A DNA stretch of 64,000 nucleotides from Pyrrhoderma lamaoense (GCA_002794735.1 NBAZ01000006.1:868001-932000), one strand, 5' to 3'. Numbered from the stretch's first letter, positions 10,501-21,804 are shown. Notes: generated from the sequence alone by a model not told the origin. Program-made: numbers and translations.

Positions 10501-12009
10501 CACATGTACATGTCCACACGAGCAGGTCTTCGGCTCTCCAGCTACACAAACAGACGTTAGCTATTGGTGTACATGTACATGCAGATAGTGTGAGCTTCAG
10601 GCACAGTTACCTGGACCTTTTGGAGGAGACACAGTAGGAGAAGTTTTCTCTTCTACAGGGTAGCTGATATGCCTGTGGCAGCATGAGTGGTATGGGAGAC
10701 AGTGATAGATCTGTGGACATTTGTCATAAAGTTGTGAAACACAGCCCGAAGGGAAAGATGGTATCATAGAATTGGTACAGAAACCCGGGAAAGTCTGGGG
10801 AGTTTGTCTTGGAGGAAGAAAAATCCATCATTATCACAGTCCATCATAGGTACGGGAGGCATGTAAGGCTATTGCAGTAGAAGAGAAGGAGTGAGATGGC
10901 GATGAATGCTGAGTAGACGCTTTGTTTTTCAGGTGTATAAAAGACCTGGCCTTGTTTAATAAACAGTATCGATGAGACATCCTTCCCCGTCACTCTGCTG
11001 AAAACTACCTCCTAAGAATAGCCATTTATGTAGACTATAGCGCTGGTTAATCAGATTCTGTGCACATAAGAATTGTTGTGGAGGTTCATTAACGCTTACA
11101 AGCCGACTTTCCGCATGTTTCAAAGCTAGATCAGATCGAATCTGAGGGAGCAGGAATCAGACGCCGTCTCGGAATCAGTCAGAGCGCCGTGATTTTCTAC
11201 ATTGAGAGGTATTTGATTACTAAAAAAGATATTTCTTCTCAATTCAAACGCCTTGTCTAGATTCATGTAGGGATCTAACAACGCCACCAGCACTAGCAAG
11301 GCACATCACACTAGTTCATTATGTAGAACATACAATGAAACTGACTTGCTAGATTATATCTCTAAGCGCCATGACTTTGTGGTTCTATTTATCGATGAAG
11401 TACTTTCAAGTTGCGTCAGGCAATTGGATCATTATTGAGCTTTTAGTTATCCTTATAACATTGAACATTCAAATGCGGGTCCGCTTACCAGCGGAGATTT
11501 AATACTCGGATAGTTCCGAGTACTGTTTTGTCTATTTTTTTAAATATTGGTCACCTTCAACACGGGAGTCTATGATCATGGCGGACATGTATTCTCATAG
11601 TTGTATCCTTATTGTTCATCTGCCCGGGCGTAAATCAAACTTTCGCTGTGCATGAGCTATAGTTATGTATCTGCATGGAATTATCAATTTTTGTGATTCT
11701 CTTCAATGAGTGTTTATGATACTTTTCCCCAGGGACGGCAGCACTATCTGTGTACAGAAGCAACGGGATTCACGACCGTAGCCTCTGAAGTGGCTTTTTA
11801 GTGCCAGAGAAAAGTTTTGACCCATCTTCCTCTCTTTATCGAGGGGTGTTGTTCTTATCTAAAATTTTTGAGCGACTGCGGTGGTTCAACACATTATCAC
11901 ATATACTTGTAGAATTGCTTTGTACTATGTCTTATCATATATAATATACTGTTGTCATGGATTCGCGGAGTTGGATAGATATGATATATATGATATGTTG
12001 ATGCTCAGA
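10501..12009. other. No gene recognised; two short palindromes
   Basis: There is no supported coding region in this 1.5-kb stretch. Two copies of the self-complementary ACATGTACATGT type occur at about 10501-10512 and 10569-10580, just upstream of the DUF6699 start. They might be operator-like or chance. Nothing else was seen. Confidence 0.35.
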
Positions 12010-12318
12010 TCAAATGCCCGAGAGGCTGTTCTGTACGAGAAACCTGGCTTTATAACTTAGACTCCAACTACGTTCACGTTGCCCGCGCCTTGCGCGGTGG
12101 CCCCTTATGTCAGGCAGCGCCGACAATGTACCGACTATCAACAGAAATGACAAAACAATACAAAGAACCACAAGCACGAGGGTAGAACCAGGAAACGATG
12201 CATGGGATACAGCTGTATTATCGGACGCTTTAGAAACCACTTCAGTTACAAAAGTCACAGTACGTCTTGCCCTTTCGTAATAGTGCTCCGAGAATATTGA
12301 GTTCAAATCATCAAACAA
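12010..12318 (-). CDS. Open frame with one transmembrane segment, unsupported start
   Basis: A 102-codon open frame contains one strong hydrophobic helix (STLVLVVLCIVLSFLLIVG) followed by an Arg-rich juxtamembrane stretch (RGHRARRGQR), as in a single-pass membrane protein with a cytoplasmic basic tail. There is no ATG in frame; the frame begins at TTG or a splice acceptor (TTAACAG) at 12318. It lies directly head to head with the SUZ gene, whose own start is uncertain. It could be an exon of a small membrane protein or chance. I do not recognise it. Confidence 0.25.
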   Translation of the reverse strand: MFDDLNSIFSEHYYERARRTVTFVTEVVSKASDNTAVSHASFPGSTLVLVVLCIVLSFLLIVGTLSALPDIRGHRARRGQRERSWSLSYKARFLVQNSLSGI

Positions 12319-12338
12319 TCTGTTAATTTACTCTCAAG

Positions 12339-13163
12339 ACGTCTGTGACGAAATCTAGTAGTTCTTATGCAAAGGTTGCTTCAAAGGCGAAGACAAAGCT
12401 GATCCCAGATGATTGGGATGATGAAGACGACAATGATGATGACGAAGTAGACCCAGTAACAGTATGGCAGGAAGCGTATGTTACTTCACATTTTTTATCT
12501 TTAATCATGTACTTCATCAACGACCTTACATCTTCCATAGGAATACCAAGTCCCCAATGCCTGAGGTGATACTAAACAATGCATCTAGTATTCCCAACCC
12601 ACCTCAGGAGATACTAGCAGCTCCTCTCCGCATACTAAAACGACCTAGCACGAATCCTCAGTCTGATACAAATATATCAACTAATGGAGGCGATGGTCTG
12701 TCCTCGGCAACAGAACGTTTGCGTGAACGTGAGGCTGCGTACCAGGTAGCCCGTGCACGCATATTTGGAAAACAAGTTCCAATGATGATGCTAGCACTAA
12801 TTTAGGCAGCGATGTCGCCGTTACTGGTTTGTTGTCCCTCACTTCTCTTAACAAACTTAATGCTGAAGTCATGGAATCTTACTTCTAGTCTCAAACAAAA
12901 TTCAGTTTCGCCCTCGGACATCCCAGCAGACTTCGTCCTCTTCTCTCCCCACTGCAAGCAGTGTAAACACAGGTTCGCCTTCCATCCTCCGAAATCCATA
13001 TGGTCCTATAAGCAGCGAACCTAGTTTGGGTAATACTGTAGCACAGGGCTTTGGAAATGGAACGGGCCACACCGGAGGTGGGAACGGTAGACGGAGAGCT
13101 GGGGGGAAACAAAACGGAAATAAAAGGAATGGACAATCTTCCTCAGGGGGCACAAAGAGCTGA
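12339..13163 (+). CDS. SUZ-domain protein, one frameshift, start unclear
   Basis: Exons 12339-12475, 12541-12826 and 12889-13163. The protein has an acidic N-terminal segment (DDWDDEDDNDDDEVD), a SUZ motif (ATERLREREAAYQVARARIF), a Ser-rich linker and a SUZ-C-like motif (ILRNPYGP), ending in a Gly/Asn/Arg-rich tail. SUZ proteins bind RNA and are often linked to mRNA regulation. After RIFG the frame must shift by one base: GGAAAAC at 12767-12773 with one more A reads FGKTSSNDDAS and then continues through the next intron to the end in frame. No in-frame ATG exists. The codon at the expected position is ACG (12339-12341, with A at -3), so either ACG initiates, there is an upstream exon, or there is a base error. 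Confidence 0.74.
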
Positions 13164-13437
13164 CTCTAGTTCTGCTGCGTCAAGTAGTTAGACCTTAAGT
13201 GAATCGTATGGCATGTGCACATCAAAGATTTTATGCATGAAATCTTGAGCTTCTTACTTGTCATGTGTTTTGCGGTAATAATTTATACCATACGCTCTTT
13301 TTGTATGCATACATGGAGTACATCACGAAGAGATGAATGATACAATTTGCTTCTTTGCGTGATACATAAGAATTACACCCTTTGATTCTGCTTCTGGTAC
13401 CTTAACCTTTCAAAACAAAAAGTCCATATTAGATATT

Positions 13438-15271
13438 TCATGTACTTATGGCACCGACTTCGTAAAGGTAAGTTCCCAAAAGTTTGGTCTGTAACGAAAG
13501 CAAATTAATAATCTTGAGGTTTACAGCAGTCAAGTACAAACACTCACCCCTTCGATGAAGTTCGATCGGTCTAATTTTTCATTGGTAGAGCTATTGGGAG
13601 TAAAATGGATTATACATTCATTTCACAAGATTGTGATTATACGTACTGAGCACCATCATCACCTCGGCCCATGGGGAGAAGTAACACGTTCACTCCCAAC
13701 TTCTCTGCGAATGTTAACGTAACAGGGATGGATCCGCCCTCCCTTGTGAGGTCAGGCTTTACCTTATACACCTCCTCCGTTGCCTTGATGGCAGCAACGT
13801 AATTCCAGTGATCCGGATCAGCAACCCATGGTCTACCACCGTGCAAGTTCTCAATGTGCATCTTGTTCTTTGTATTGAGTTTGGAGAACTCAGATTGAAG
13901 GTACGTGATGACTAGTGGGTCCACAGCCTCGGGGGTCTGGTCAGGCACAAGTCGAATTGAAAACTTTCCGGACACTTTGGCGGGATGACGGTCTTTGCTC
14001 CGGGAGCGGAGAAAGCACCTTCAATGCCGTGGAGGGAAAGTGATGGGTAACGCATTTTACCCATTAACACTGTAGACTTGTCAGAAGAGAGTGCGATGGA
14101 TGCACCAACTGAAGCTTCAATATCTGCAATAGAGTAATCAAGTACTTCGTATCGCTTCCTATCCAGTTTGTTCGTTCAGTCGCTTCTGGTTACGTGGATT
14201 AGTATGTTGTACGAGAGCTTACTTTTCCGCCTCGGACAACGGTGCGACCAACTCATTAACGCCTGGAATGAGAATATCGCCTTGCGGAGTTACGAGCTTA
14301 CTCATTAGCGTGATCAGATCGGTCATAGGCTCATGAACTGCTCGTCCAAATGCACCGCTATGTAAGTCAGCTGCAGGTCCAGAAATTGTTAGCTTGTAGT
14401 ATGATATCCCACGAAGTCCATATGTCAAACAGGGTGTGCGGGTGTTCAGCCAGTAATTATCCGACTAAAGGGTCGCGTTTGTTAGAATATACCATCTAAT
14501 AAGAATAAACTAGGGTAACTTACAATACAAACAGCGTCAACACCGTGCAAGTATCCACCAGGAGTAGCTTCTTTTTCAATTAATTCATCTAAACCCTCGG
14601 ATCCACTCTCTTCCATACCCTCGAGACAGAACTTGAGATTTACTGGTAATGGCAAGCCCAATTCGTGGTGTGTTTGAAGGACATTAATCCAACCTAATAC
14701 CGGGCCTTTATCATCCGTTGCACCACGTCCGATGAGTCTTCCAGTCTTTTCATCAACAACAAGGGTGAATGGCTCGGTATCCCAACCGTCGCTTTTCAAG
14801 GCCTAGTATGGCAGATAGCTATTATTAAGATCCCTCAGCTTAACTTGTGCAGGCGTTGAATACACAAACCGGTTGCACATCAAAATGCCCATAACATAAG
14901 ATAGTTTTCTTTGACGGATCGTTACCAATAGATGCAAGGATAGCAGGAGGTAGATCGATTTCCGTTCCATCCAACACTTGTTTACCGAGAGGCTTCAGAA
15001 TAACCTCGCAACCGAGAGCCTTAAGCTCCGATTCCAAAAATGCAGCCATACGGAAGACATCCTTGCGATATGCAGCGTCACCACTCACACTGACAGTCGA
15101 TGATAATGGATATGTCGATGTTGCGTTCGTAATAGTTCAGGGCTAATGCGATGATGGTGATGATAGGCGGGGGACAGCTTACCTTGGAATAGCGACGGCT
15201 TCAGCAAGCCGCTTGATGAACTTCGTCGCGTTCGCTTCAACGTACTCTAAAAATTGTGCTGGTGCAGGCAT
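13438..15271 (-). CDS. DUG1: M20 metallopeptidase, DUG1/CNDP2-type Cys-Gly dipeptidase
   Basis: Seven exons: 15271-15183, 15089-14870, 14802-14524, 14464-14223, 14158-13647, 13590-13548 and 13488-13438. They encode about 475 residues. Metal and active-site motifs of cytosolic non-specific dipeptidase are visible: [41 protein letters not shown] and, split by an intron, [11 protein letters not shown]. The protein hydrolyses Cys-Gly and other dipeptides and acts in glutathione turnover. The start [11 protein letters not shown] agrees with the family. Exon 5 carries a single-base loss: ATCCCGCC at about 13979-13986 breaks the frame, whereas one more C reads [10 protein letters not shown]. Everything else is intact, including three further splice junctions, so the gene is probably functional and the base a sequencing error. 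Confidence 0.92.
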
Positions 15272-15601
15272 GACTTTTGTCCGTATATACTGCTATCAAA
15301 TGGGAGTATTAGTCAGGCTTCTGTATCAGTGTGCTTGTAGGTGATATGGGGTATATGCGCGTGTGCTGACTGAACCCATGTCCACTAAGAGTGTATTTGA
15401 AAACATTTAAGCTCGTTTCAAGCCATAGTCAATAGCTAGACTAGGGTCTTCAAAAATACTAGCATCACTTTATCGTCAATTACGGCCGGAGTTAAAGCGA
15501 TTCAATGGTCATTGAGTACTTGACTTCAGTTCCCATTTTGATTGTGGACTTCATCATGAATTTTGATGCTCAGACAAGCAAAGTCTACTAGCTTTACTAT
15601 C

Positions 15602-15674
15602 GGGTGTCTAGCTCAGTTGGTAGAGCGCACGCTTCGCATGCGTGAGGTCAGGTGTTCGACTCGCCTGTCATCCA
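15602..15674 (+). tRNA. tRNA-Ala (anticodon CGC)
   Basis: A 73-nt cloverleaf without an intron. The acceptor stem GGGTGTC pairs with GTCATCC, the D arm is GCTC/GAGC, the anticodon stem CACGC/GCGTG encloses loop TTCGCAT (anticodon CGC), and the T arm AGGTG/CGCCT has loop TTCGACT. The G3-U70 wobble pair, the main alanine identity element, is present, and the discriminator is A. Position 6-67 is a U-U mismatch. Internal A and B boxes for RNA polymerase III look normal. Confidence 0.93.
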
Positions 15675-15676
15675 TG

Positions 15677-15683
15677 TTTTTTT
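15677..15683 (+). terminator. RNA polymerase III terminator
   Basis: A run of seven T begins two bases after the discriminator base of the tRNA, which is a standard Pol III stop signal. Confidence 0.8.
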
Positions 15684-16128
15684 ATCGATAATAACTATAT
15701 ACCTCAGCCTCACTGCACTGTTAATCAACGTTGAGAATGTAATGGAGCCATCGAAACATCGATTCTCCACTGTCTCTGATGATTCTGTTCTTCACGACTC
15801 AAGAGCCACGTTTAAAAATTCTGTTTGTTTTGGTAAACTCATAGTCGCATCTTTCGCTTGAATATATTAGTTTTGATGGTAAGTCGCGATTTACGCTTAA
15901 GGATTTGTTGCACGCGAGGCACAAAACATAACTATACTGATTAAGGATGCAATTCCGAGTCCGAAGTGGAACGCATGACTTTTAATGATACTAAACGGAC
16001 TCAGGGTGACTGCTACAGTTTGCTATATAATGTATAACTTCATGGTCTCTAATGTGGCAGTAGCAGCAGCCTGAAAGCATCTGTTTCCTAAGAAAACCAC
16101 ACTCTCTGTCACTCGACGCACGTATACA
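15684..16128. other. Intergenic with promoter of small secreted protein A
   Basis: No gene was recognised. TATATAA at 16024-16030 lies about 100 bp before the ATG of the next gene. Confidence 0.4.
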
Positions 16129-16678
16129 ATGAAGGTCTTCGCCATTTTGTGCACTTTGATCGCTGGCGCTGTTGCTCAGTCTGCTGTCGTCACTGAACCA
16201 AAGTCTGGTGACACCTGGGCTGCTAATCAGGACCATCTAGTCACCGTCGCTAGGCAAATCTCCGTATGTTATATTCTTAGAATTTTAGGGAAACAGGCCC
16301 TGAGTGATAATAGTACTTACCCTTATTTACTTTATCAGGATGACACAACTGCTGTTACTGAGATTGGTATTGCTATTTCAATCAAGCATTGCTCTCAATC
16401 TCCATGTGAGGACATGAGCAGCGCACTCGGCGCTGTTCTCTATGCTGGTACCTACAACCCTGTCATGGACTACGATCTCGGATACAGCTACCAGAACTTC
16501 ACTCTTACCATTCCCGGTGTTGAGTCGGGAGAGGCTGCCATTAGCGTTGCTCACGCAAGCCTTGTTAACGTGAGCAAGACTGGATTACAAATTATAACGT
16601 AGTACTAATCGTGGTATTTTACAGGGTGGTCCATCTTTCTACACAGAGGTCACAAGCACAACTATCAACATCGAGTGA
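16129..16678 (+). CDS. Small secreted protein A, tentatively NIS1-like
   Basis: Exons 16129-16263, 16339-16569 and 16625-16678 encode 139 residues. The signal peptide MKVFAILCTLIAGAVAQ is followed by a small beta-rich domain with one cysteine pair (KHCSQSPCED), the block LGAVLYAGTYNP, an N-glycosylation site (NFT) and the end TTINIE. It shares exon lengths and motifs with two neighbours (17878 and 21243). From memory the pattern resembles basidiomycete members of the NIS1 family of secreted effectors, in which the conserved core is ...GSILY.GP..P...NFTV.VP. That link is tentative. No catalytic residues are evident, so a structural or interaction role outside the cell is more likely than an enzyme. 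Confidence 0.85.
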
Positions 16679-17877
16679 AATACCCGTATAACTTATTTGA
16701 AGGATGTTTTCGATTGTGTTTTCTGATGAGAGGATGCTCGTGAACAACATAAGAGATTCTTTATTATACTATTCGTGTTCGAGAGAACGAATTCGTCTTG
16801 ATCCGGAATAAAACTCATGTAATTTCATAATCAAAGGATGGTCAAGCAATCATAATAATAACAATGATACCTACATAATTCTTGCTCCAACAGTTCCAAT
16901 TTCGTTGTTTGGTCTATGAAGAAGATGTCAGCTTTTTTTGTTACTTCATTGAGCTGTTATTAAAGTAATATGCGTGAAAACTCCGGCTTGGAGGTGCTAT
17001 GGTGCGAGTATCGTGGGTGCTCTTCAACTTCATTGCGTAACATCCCTAAATCTGTAGGAGACTAGGAACAGAAGAAACACAGATGCTGCAAGGATGTCAT
17101 GAGATAAAGCACTTTTGAATTTCAGGGGAGGTTCTAACATTCCTAACGAATGAGACGTTTGCACTATGGCGACTGATGAGAAATGACGAACACTGGCATC
17201 AGATCCTGCGCAAATAGTTGTAAATAAATGCTGTAAGGCACCCCAGGATCTGAGATGCACGAGTTTGGTTCAAACCATCTCACTTCCCCAGTTGCTTCCT
17301 AGTCTGTGTCTCAATTGACTTTGGTCAGCAACTCCTGTGATAAAAAAATTGGCATATTGGTGCCTTCGACAGAAGCCTTATTCAGAGTATCGGTTGATAT
17401 TGGCCGAGAAAATCCGACATCCATCAATACTTCGGTTTCACCCTTTTGCTCACAACAGCCTTAGTACCTATTTTTATCTAGATGTAGATGTCAGCTCAAA
17501 GAGAAATGGTGGTATGCTCTATAGAGAGGGCTGAGATGACCGCTATTACATCATTGTATTTATTGATCGCATAGCCCTTAGCGGGTAATGATCAATCACT
17601 ATGTGTTATTTTTGGTGTTTCAAACATATTCGGCTGAGAAAATCTGCGCGACGGACACACAAGGGGGAACCACACGCGCCGAGCGGTAATTGTAGCGGCA
17701 TAACTTTGATGGTTCACCGCATTCCGAAGACGGGTCTAGTCGAACTTGCTAGGCCCTGGTTCTATATAAATATCTGCTTCCAGCGTCAACTTTGCATTCA
17801 TCAAGCCTAAGTTCCACTACTCGGAAACATATTTGTCTCCTCTTTAACAACCCGATCCTCAACTCAACTCAGAAATA
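16679..17877. other. Intergenic with promoter of small secreted protein B
   Basis: There is no convincing gene in 1.2 kb. Open frames at 17030-17260 (-), 17337-17534 and 17601-17810 (+) lack coding features. TATATAAA at 17763-17770 lies about 110 bp before the next ATG and is followed by a pyrimidine-rich leader. Confidence 0.4.
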
Positions 17878-18432
17878 ATGAAAGTCTTCGCCGTTCTTTG
17901 CTCCCTCGTTGCCGCTGCTGCTGCTCAGCGCGCCTTCATTGGTGAACCTCAATCGGGTGACACATTAACTGCAGGAAATGATGAACTCATTTCTATCGTC
18001 AAACCTGTACGTGTTATTATCATACATAAGCTGAACTCTTCCCTCTTTTTCTTACCGAACATCGTAGAATGCATTGACGGGTTCGACTGAGGTCGGAATT
18101 GCTATCACTATCAAGCACTGCTCACAAAATCCTTGTGAGGATACGAGCGAAGCTCTTGGAGCCGTTCTCTACAGTGGTCCTTACAACCCTCAATTTGGGC
18201 CAGGCATGGGTGGCCAACCATACGAGAACTTCACTCTCACTATTCCCGGGGTATTGGTTCAGGTCCAGCTGTCCTTAGCGTGGCGCATGCAAATCTTGTT
18301 GGAGTAAGTATCAATCTTGATCTAACCTTGTTTGTTTGCCGTAATTTGTTCAACTCTAACGGCATATTGATTTTCTAGGCTGGTCCATTTTTCTTCACTG
18401 AAATTAGTAATACAACCATCAACATTGCATAA
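17878..18432 (+). CDS. Small secreted protein B, paralogue with one frameshift
   Basis: Exons 17878-18006, 18068-18303 and 18379-18432. The signal peptide MKVFAVLCSLVAAAAAQ and the core motifs NALTGSTEVGIAITIKHC, LGAVLYSGPYNP and ENFTLTIPG match gene A. Right after TIPG the frame fails. CCCGGGG at 18245-18251 needs one more G to continue as GIGSGPAVLSVAHANLVG, which then splices correctly to AGPFFFTEISNTT and a TAA. The intact product would be about 139 residues. As written, exon 2 is 236 nt where the paralogue's equivalent in gene C is 237 nt, consistent with one lost base in a G run. Role as for gene A. Confidence 0.84.
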
Positions 18433-18912
18433 AAGAAGACTTGGTATCCATCGGACACTTGCTTTCTTGTCGGGCTGCTTTTCATTCTACAGACATTTAT
18501 TATTTTTTATACCAGGTTTCTCATGAACGCTTTCGATCTATTTTCTCAGGCTTTCGTAGAGTAGTTGACATCTGCACATGTAATTTCGGCATTTTAATAC
18601 CAAAATAAGTCTTACAAGACATAACTCTTCATGATAATCCACTCTTCTATGGTGTGCTAAAACTTCTTTGGGGCATTATTCTTCTCGAATATTCTTAGCC
18701 CGAAATCATATGCCTATACCCACGTTTGTGTCAATTAAACCTACATTTTATTCAAGAGAGTTCAATTACACACATACAAGAAGTCGAAGAAGAAAAAATA
18801 AGAGCTACCAATGTGAAAGGGATCATAAACTGGAAAATTACTGATTACATCACTGAATAAGAGATCTTTCTAGGATCCGCCGAACGCGGGCCTATGAAGT
18901 TTTACTCAGAAA
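18433..18912. other. Convergent 3' region, nothing recognised
   Basis: The spacer between the stops of small secreted protein B (+) and pectate lyase 1 (-). No other feature was seen. Confidence 0.45.
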
Positions 18913-20236
18913 TCAGAAATCGAGTGTGGCTCCGGCGTTTCCTACGACAGAGCTACGAACGCTGGAAGTGCCAATAAGAGAGTAACTGTATGGCGGGCTT
19001 GTGAAAGTTCCCTCTGGAGCGGTATTCTCAGCACCACCGAAGTCGTTTCCTTTCGCGACAGCAAATCCCTCATCAGTGCTGTAGAGTGGCTTGTCTGTTC
19101 CTGTCCAGACATTATTTTCAACAAGGAGTTGAGCACCATCACGAGTATTAATTCCATCGTTGTTGTCATCAAAGACATTGTTGAAGATGTGCCCAGTACC
19201 AAAGCGGAAGGATGGTGTGCGAGAGTTGAGGTTCTGCCAGTAGTTATTCGCAAAAGTAACTCTGATAGCTACATCTTCGGCACCGTTGCTGTCGGAATGA
19301 CCCACAAGGGAAGCCTTCCAATGATCGTGGAGCTGTGGTGTTTTATATCAGTATCAGTTACAACTTAATTTTATGGATCTATAGAGTTCACCCACATAGC
19401 TGTTTGTCACGGTTATTCCAGAACATCCATGGGTGATGTCAAGAAGTCCATCATAGCTAGAAAATCAGGGTGGATATAGTTGAACAACAGGTGGTAGATC
19501 ATGTGTCTATTTAAGAATACTCACTAGTCCTAAGTAGATATGGTGTGAAATTAGATTACAAAACTCTAGAGAAGCCAAGACCGACTTACTTTATCGTGAT
19601 CACGATCTGAGCTGAGATCAACATGGTCAACCCAAACTTGAGTTGAAGATTGAATGCCGATATTGTCCGTTGGAGCAAGCACCTTCTGGATGATCAGATT
19701 GCGAATAATAACATTTGATTCATCCAAGACACGAAGGCCGACACCGACAAGTTCTTTTGACAATTTCGTAAGAGAAACAGTAATATTATATTACTTCTTT
19801 TCCCACTCACTAGCACCAGACTTGCCGAGCACCGATGTGTTAGAGCCGACTTTGACAACAGCACCGTCACTTCCGGTTATAGTCCCGGATATAATGACAA
19901 TTTTGGGATCGTCACCCTCCACAGCAGAGGTTAGCGCATCGAGGGTTGTGACAGTCGTTACTGATCCACCGGAGCCACCGGTCGTACTGTACGATAATTT
20001 GTTAATCAGAGAATTTTTCATATGTAAAGACAGAAAATAGACTAACCCGCCATTCAAGGAGGCATACCCAAGAGAAGCAACCTCATTAACATCAGCCCGC
20101 GCAAAAAGCTTAGGAGCAGCCTAGGAATGAGGCATCAGTTTACTTCTGGTGTTGGCTTGCAGAAGTATCAAAATGGGATACAAACAGTAGCAAACTGGGC
20201 CAAAGCGAAGACAACGACTGCAAACGAGACCTTCAT
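18913..20236 (-). CDS. Pectate lyase, family PL1, copy 1
   Basis: Seven exons: 20236-20186, 20120-20047, 19986-19811, 19753-19590, 19529-19525, 19456-19396 and 19332-18913. They encode 316 residues. A signal peptide (MKVSFAVVVFALAQFATV) precedes a parallel beta-helix domain with PL1 hallmarks: GTITGSDG, VIIRNLIIQKV, WVDHVDLSSDRDHDKDYYDG (calcium and substrate site) and NSRTPSFRFG holding the catalytic arginine. The enzyme cleaves de-esterified pectin by beta-elimination, normally calcium-dependent. Exon 5 is only 5 nt (GACTA) and supplies the middle of the DKDYYDG motif. ATATAAAG at 20327-20334 lies about 90 bp upstream of the ATG. The gene lies among three small secreted protein genes on the opposite strand. 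Confidence 0.95.
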
Positions 20237-21242
20237 ATCTATTTGAAACTAGCAGCTCAAGACTTATAATATGGTTGGAATGCTGTAGATGTGAGCTACA
20301 CATTTTCACAATCACAATTGTCCCCTCTTTATATGTTTTCCGAGCTTAAATGTCGGATTGCCTTCGGAATCTTCAAGTAGTTGGTATATTGCAGAAAATG
20401 ACCAAAAATAAGAGAAATTTGTTGCAAAAAGGCGTATATAAATTTAGCGGGCCGTTATGAGATATTAAAAAATAAGCGCTCTATCCCTTCGAGAGCATGC
20501 AATAACAACATACTTGTATGCGAGTTACAAACTGGCGGGCCGAGTACAAAGTGCAAGACCTTGTGTATTTCATTTCGTGACAGTCACCTGTACACGGAAA
20601 AACATTGAGATTATATGTCGTCGATATTAGATTGAGTTGAGAGAAGCTCCTTTTCGATCTAGAGGCCAGTTCTCGTTCTACTATTTTCGTGAAGAAAAAG
20701 CGAAAATAAAGCTTCCGATATTCTTGGGCACCTTTTGAGCTGGCAATTGCCAAGAGAATTCTTACTTCTGTGAAGCATCAGCAGTGATTTGTCTTGTTGA
20801 TACTATTCAAGATGGTTGTATGCATGTACAAATAAATATATAGATCGGCCCGTTTGGAAGGAGGATGAGGTAGAAGTATCTGAAGTAAGCGTTTTGAATT
20901 TGACCTTCGATTTTGTAATCTGACTTGATTTGTCAGCGTTCTATTTATATAATCATACGCGGCATACCTTAACCGTGATCTGAATTCACAACGGTTGACG
21001 AAATCAGACCGGAATGCTATGCCTTACTCTTCAATTCCTTGAAACAAGACAAGCCCGGGATTGAGCGCCTGCCATACGTTCTTGTTGATGAAGAAGTAGT
21101 GTTTCGCGACGTCTATGGGGATAGTTCTGACGGACTTGCCCGACTGAGAACGGGTAAGCATATGGCATTTGCTACTAGAAGAATAGATAAATAACCAACT
21201 TTGACTGAGGCTAGAAGTCAGCACTTATTCCCAACGTCCAAC
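20237..21242. other. Divergent intergenic region, promoters of pectate lyase 1 and small secreted protein C
   Basis: One kilobase between two divergent secreted-protein genes. It contains the pectate lyase TATA box near 20330. I see no gene and no clear repeats. Confidence 0.4.
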
Positions 21243-21804
21243 ATGAAGCTATCAGTTATCTCGTCCATCCTCTTGTCTGCGGCTACAGCCTATGCCCAGA
21301 CTATTGGTATGTCATGGCCTTTTGAGAACCAGACACTAAATCGAGGGCAAAATACAACGGTCGTCGTCGTTAGATTAGTAAGTTTGTTAACAAAAGAGAT
21401 CTTTTCTTGGTGGTGATTGATCGACATTGAATGATCAACAGAACTCTCAAGAACCTGTAACTGAAATTGGAATCGGTATCACATTAAAATCTTGTGCATC
21501 TGGAGGCTGTGATGAGGTACTCGAGGCGTTGGGCTCAATCCTCTACGCGGGTCCATTCAAACCTCACGGAGAACCAGGAAATCCCGCAAGCACAGTTGAA
21601 GAGATATCCGTATTAGTTCCTCCGAGCTTCACAGCTGGGCAGGCTGTCATGAGTGTCGTTCGTGCCGCACTCATCGGGGTAAGCGAATAAGGACGCATCG
21701 GTATCTTACCCGTTTTGTTTCTGACCTCTCACTTCTTTGAATCTTTATAGGATGGGCCTCAACTTGAGACCGAATCAGCCAACGTGACTGTGAATATCGC
21801 ATAA
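21243..21804 (+). CDS. Small secreted protein C, intact paralogue
   Basis: Exons 21243-21377, 21442-21678 and 21751-21804 encode 141 residues with no frame break. The signal peptide MKLSVISSILLSAATAYAQ precedes the same fold as genes A and B: TEIGIGITLKSC, one CASGGC cysteine pair, LGSILYAGPFKP, FTAGQAVMSVVRAAL and the end NVTVNIA. Exon 3 is 54 nt in all three paralogues, exon 1 is 135 nt here and in A, and the splice phases agree. This copy is the most diverged, with a Lys replacing the conserved His before the first Cys and a longer central loop. Tentatively NIS1-like; the function is unknown. Confidence 0.86.
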
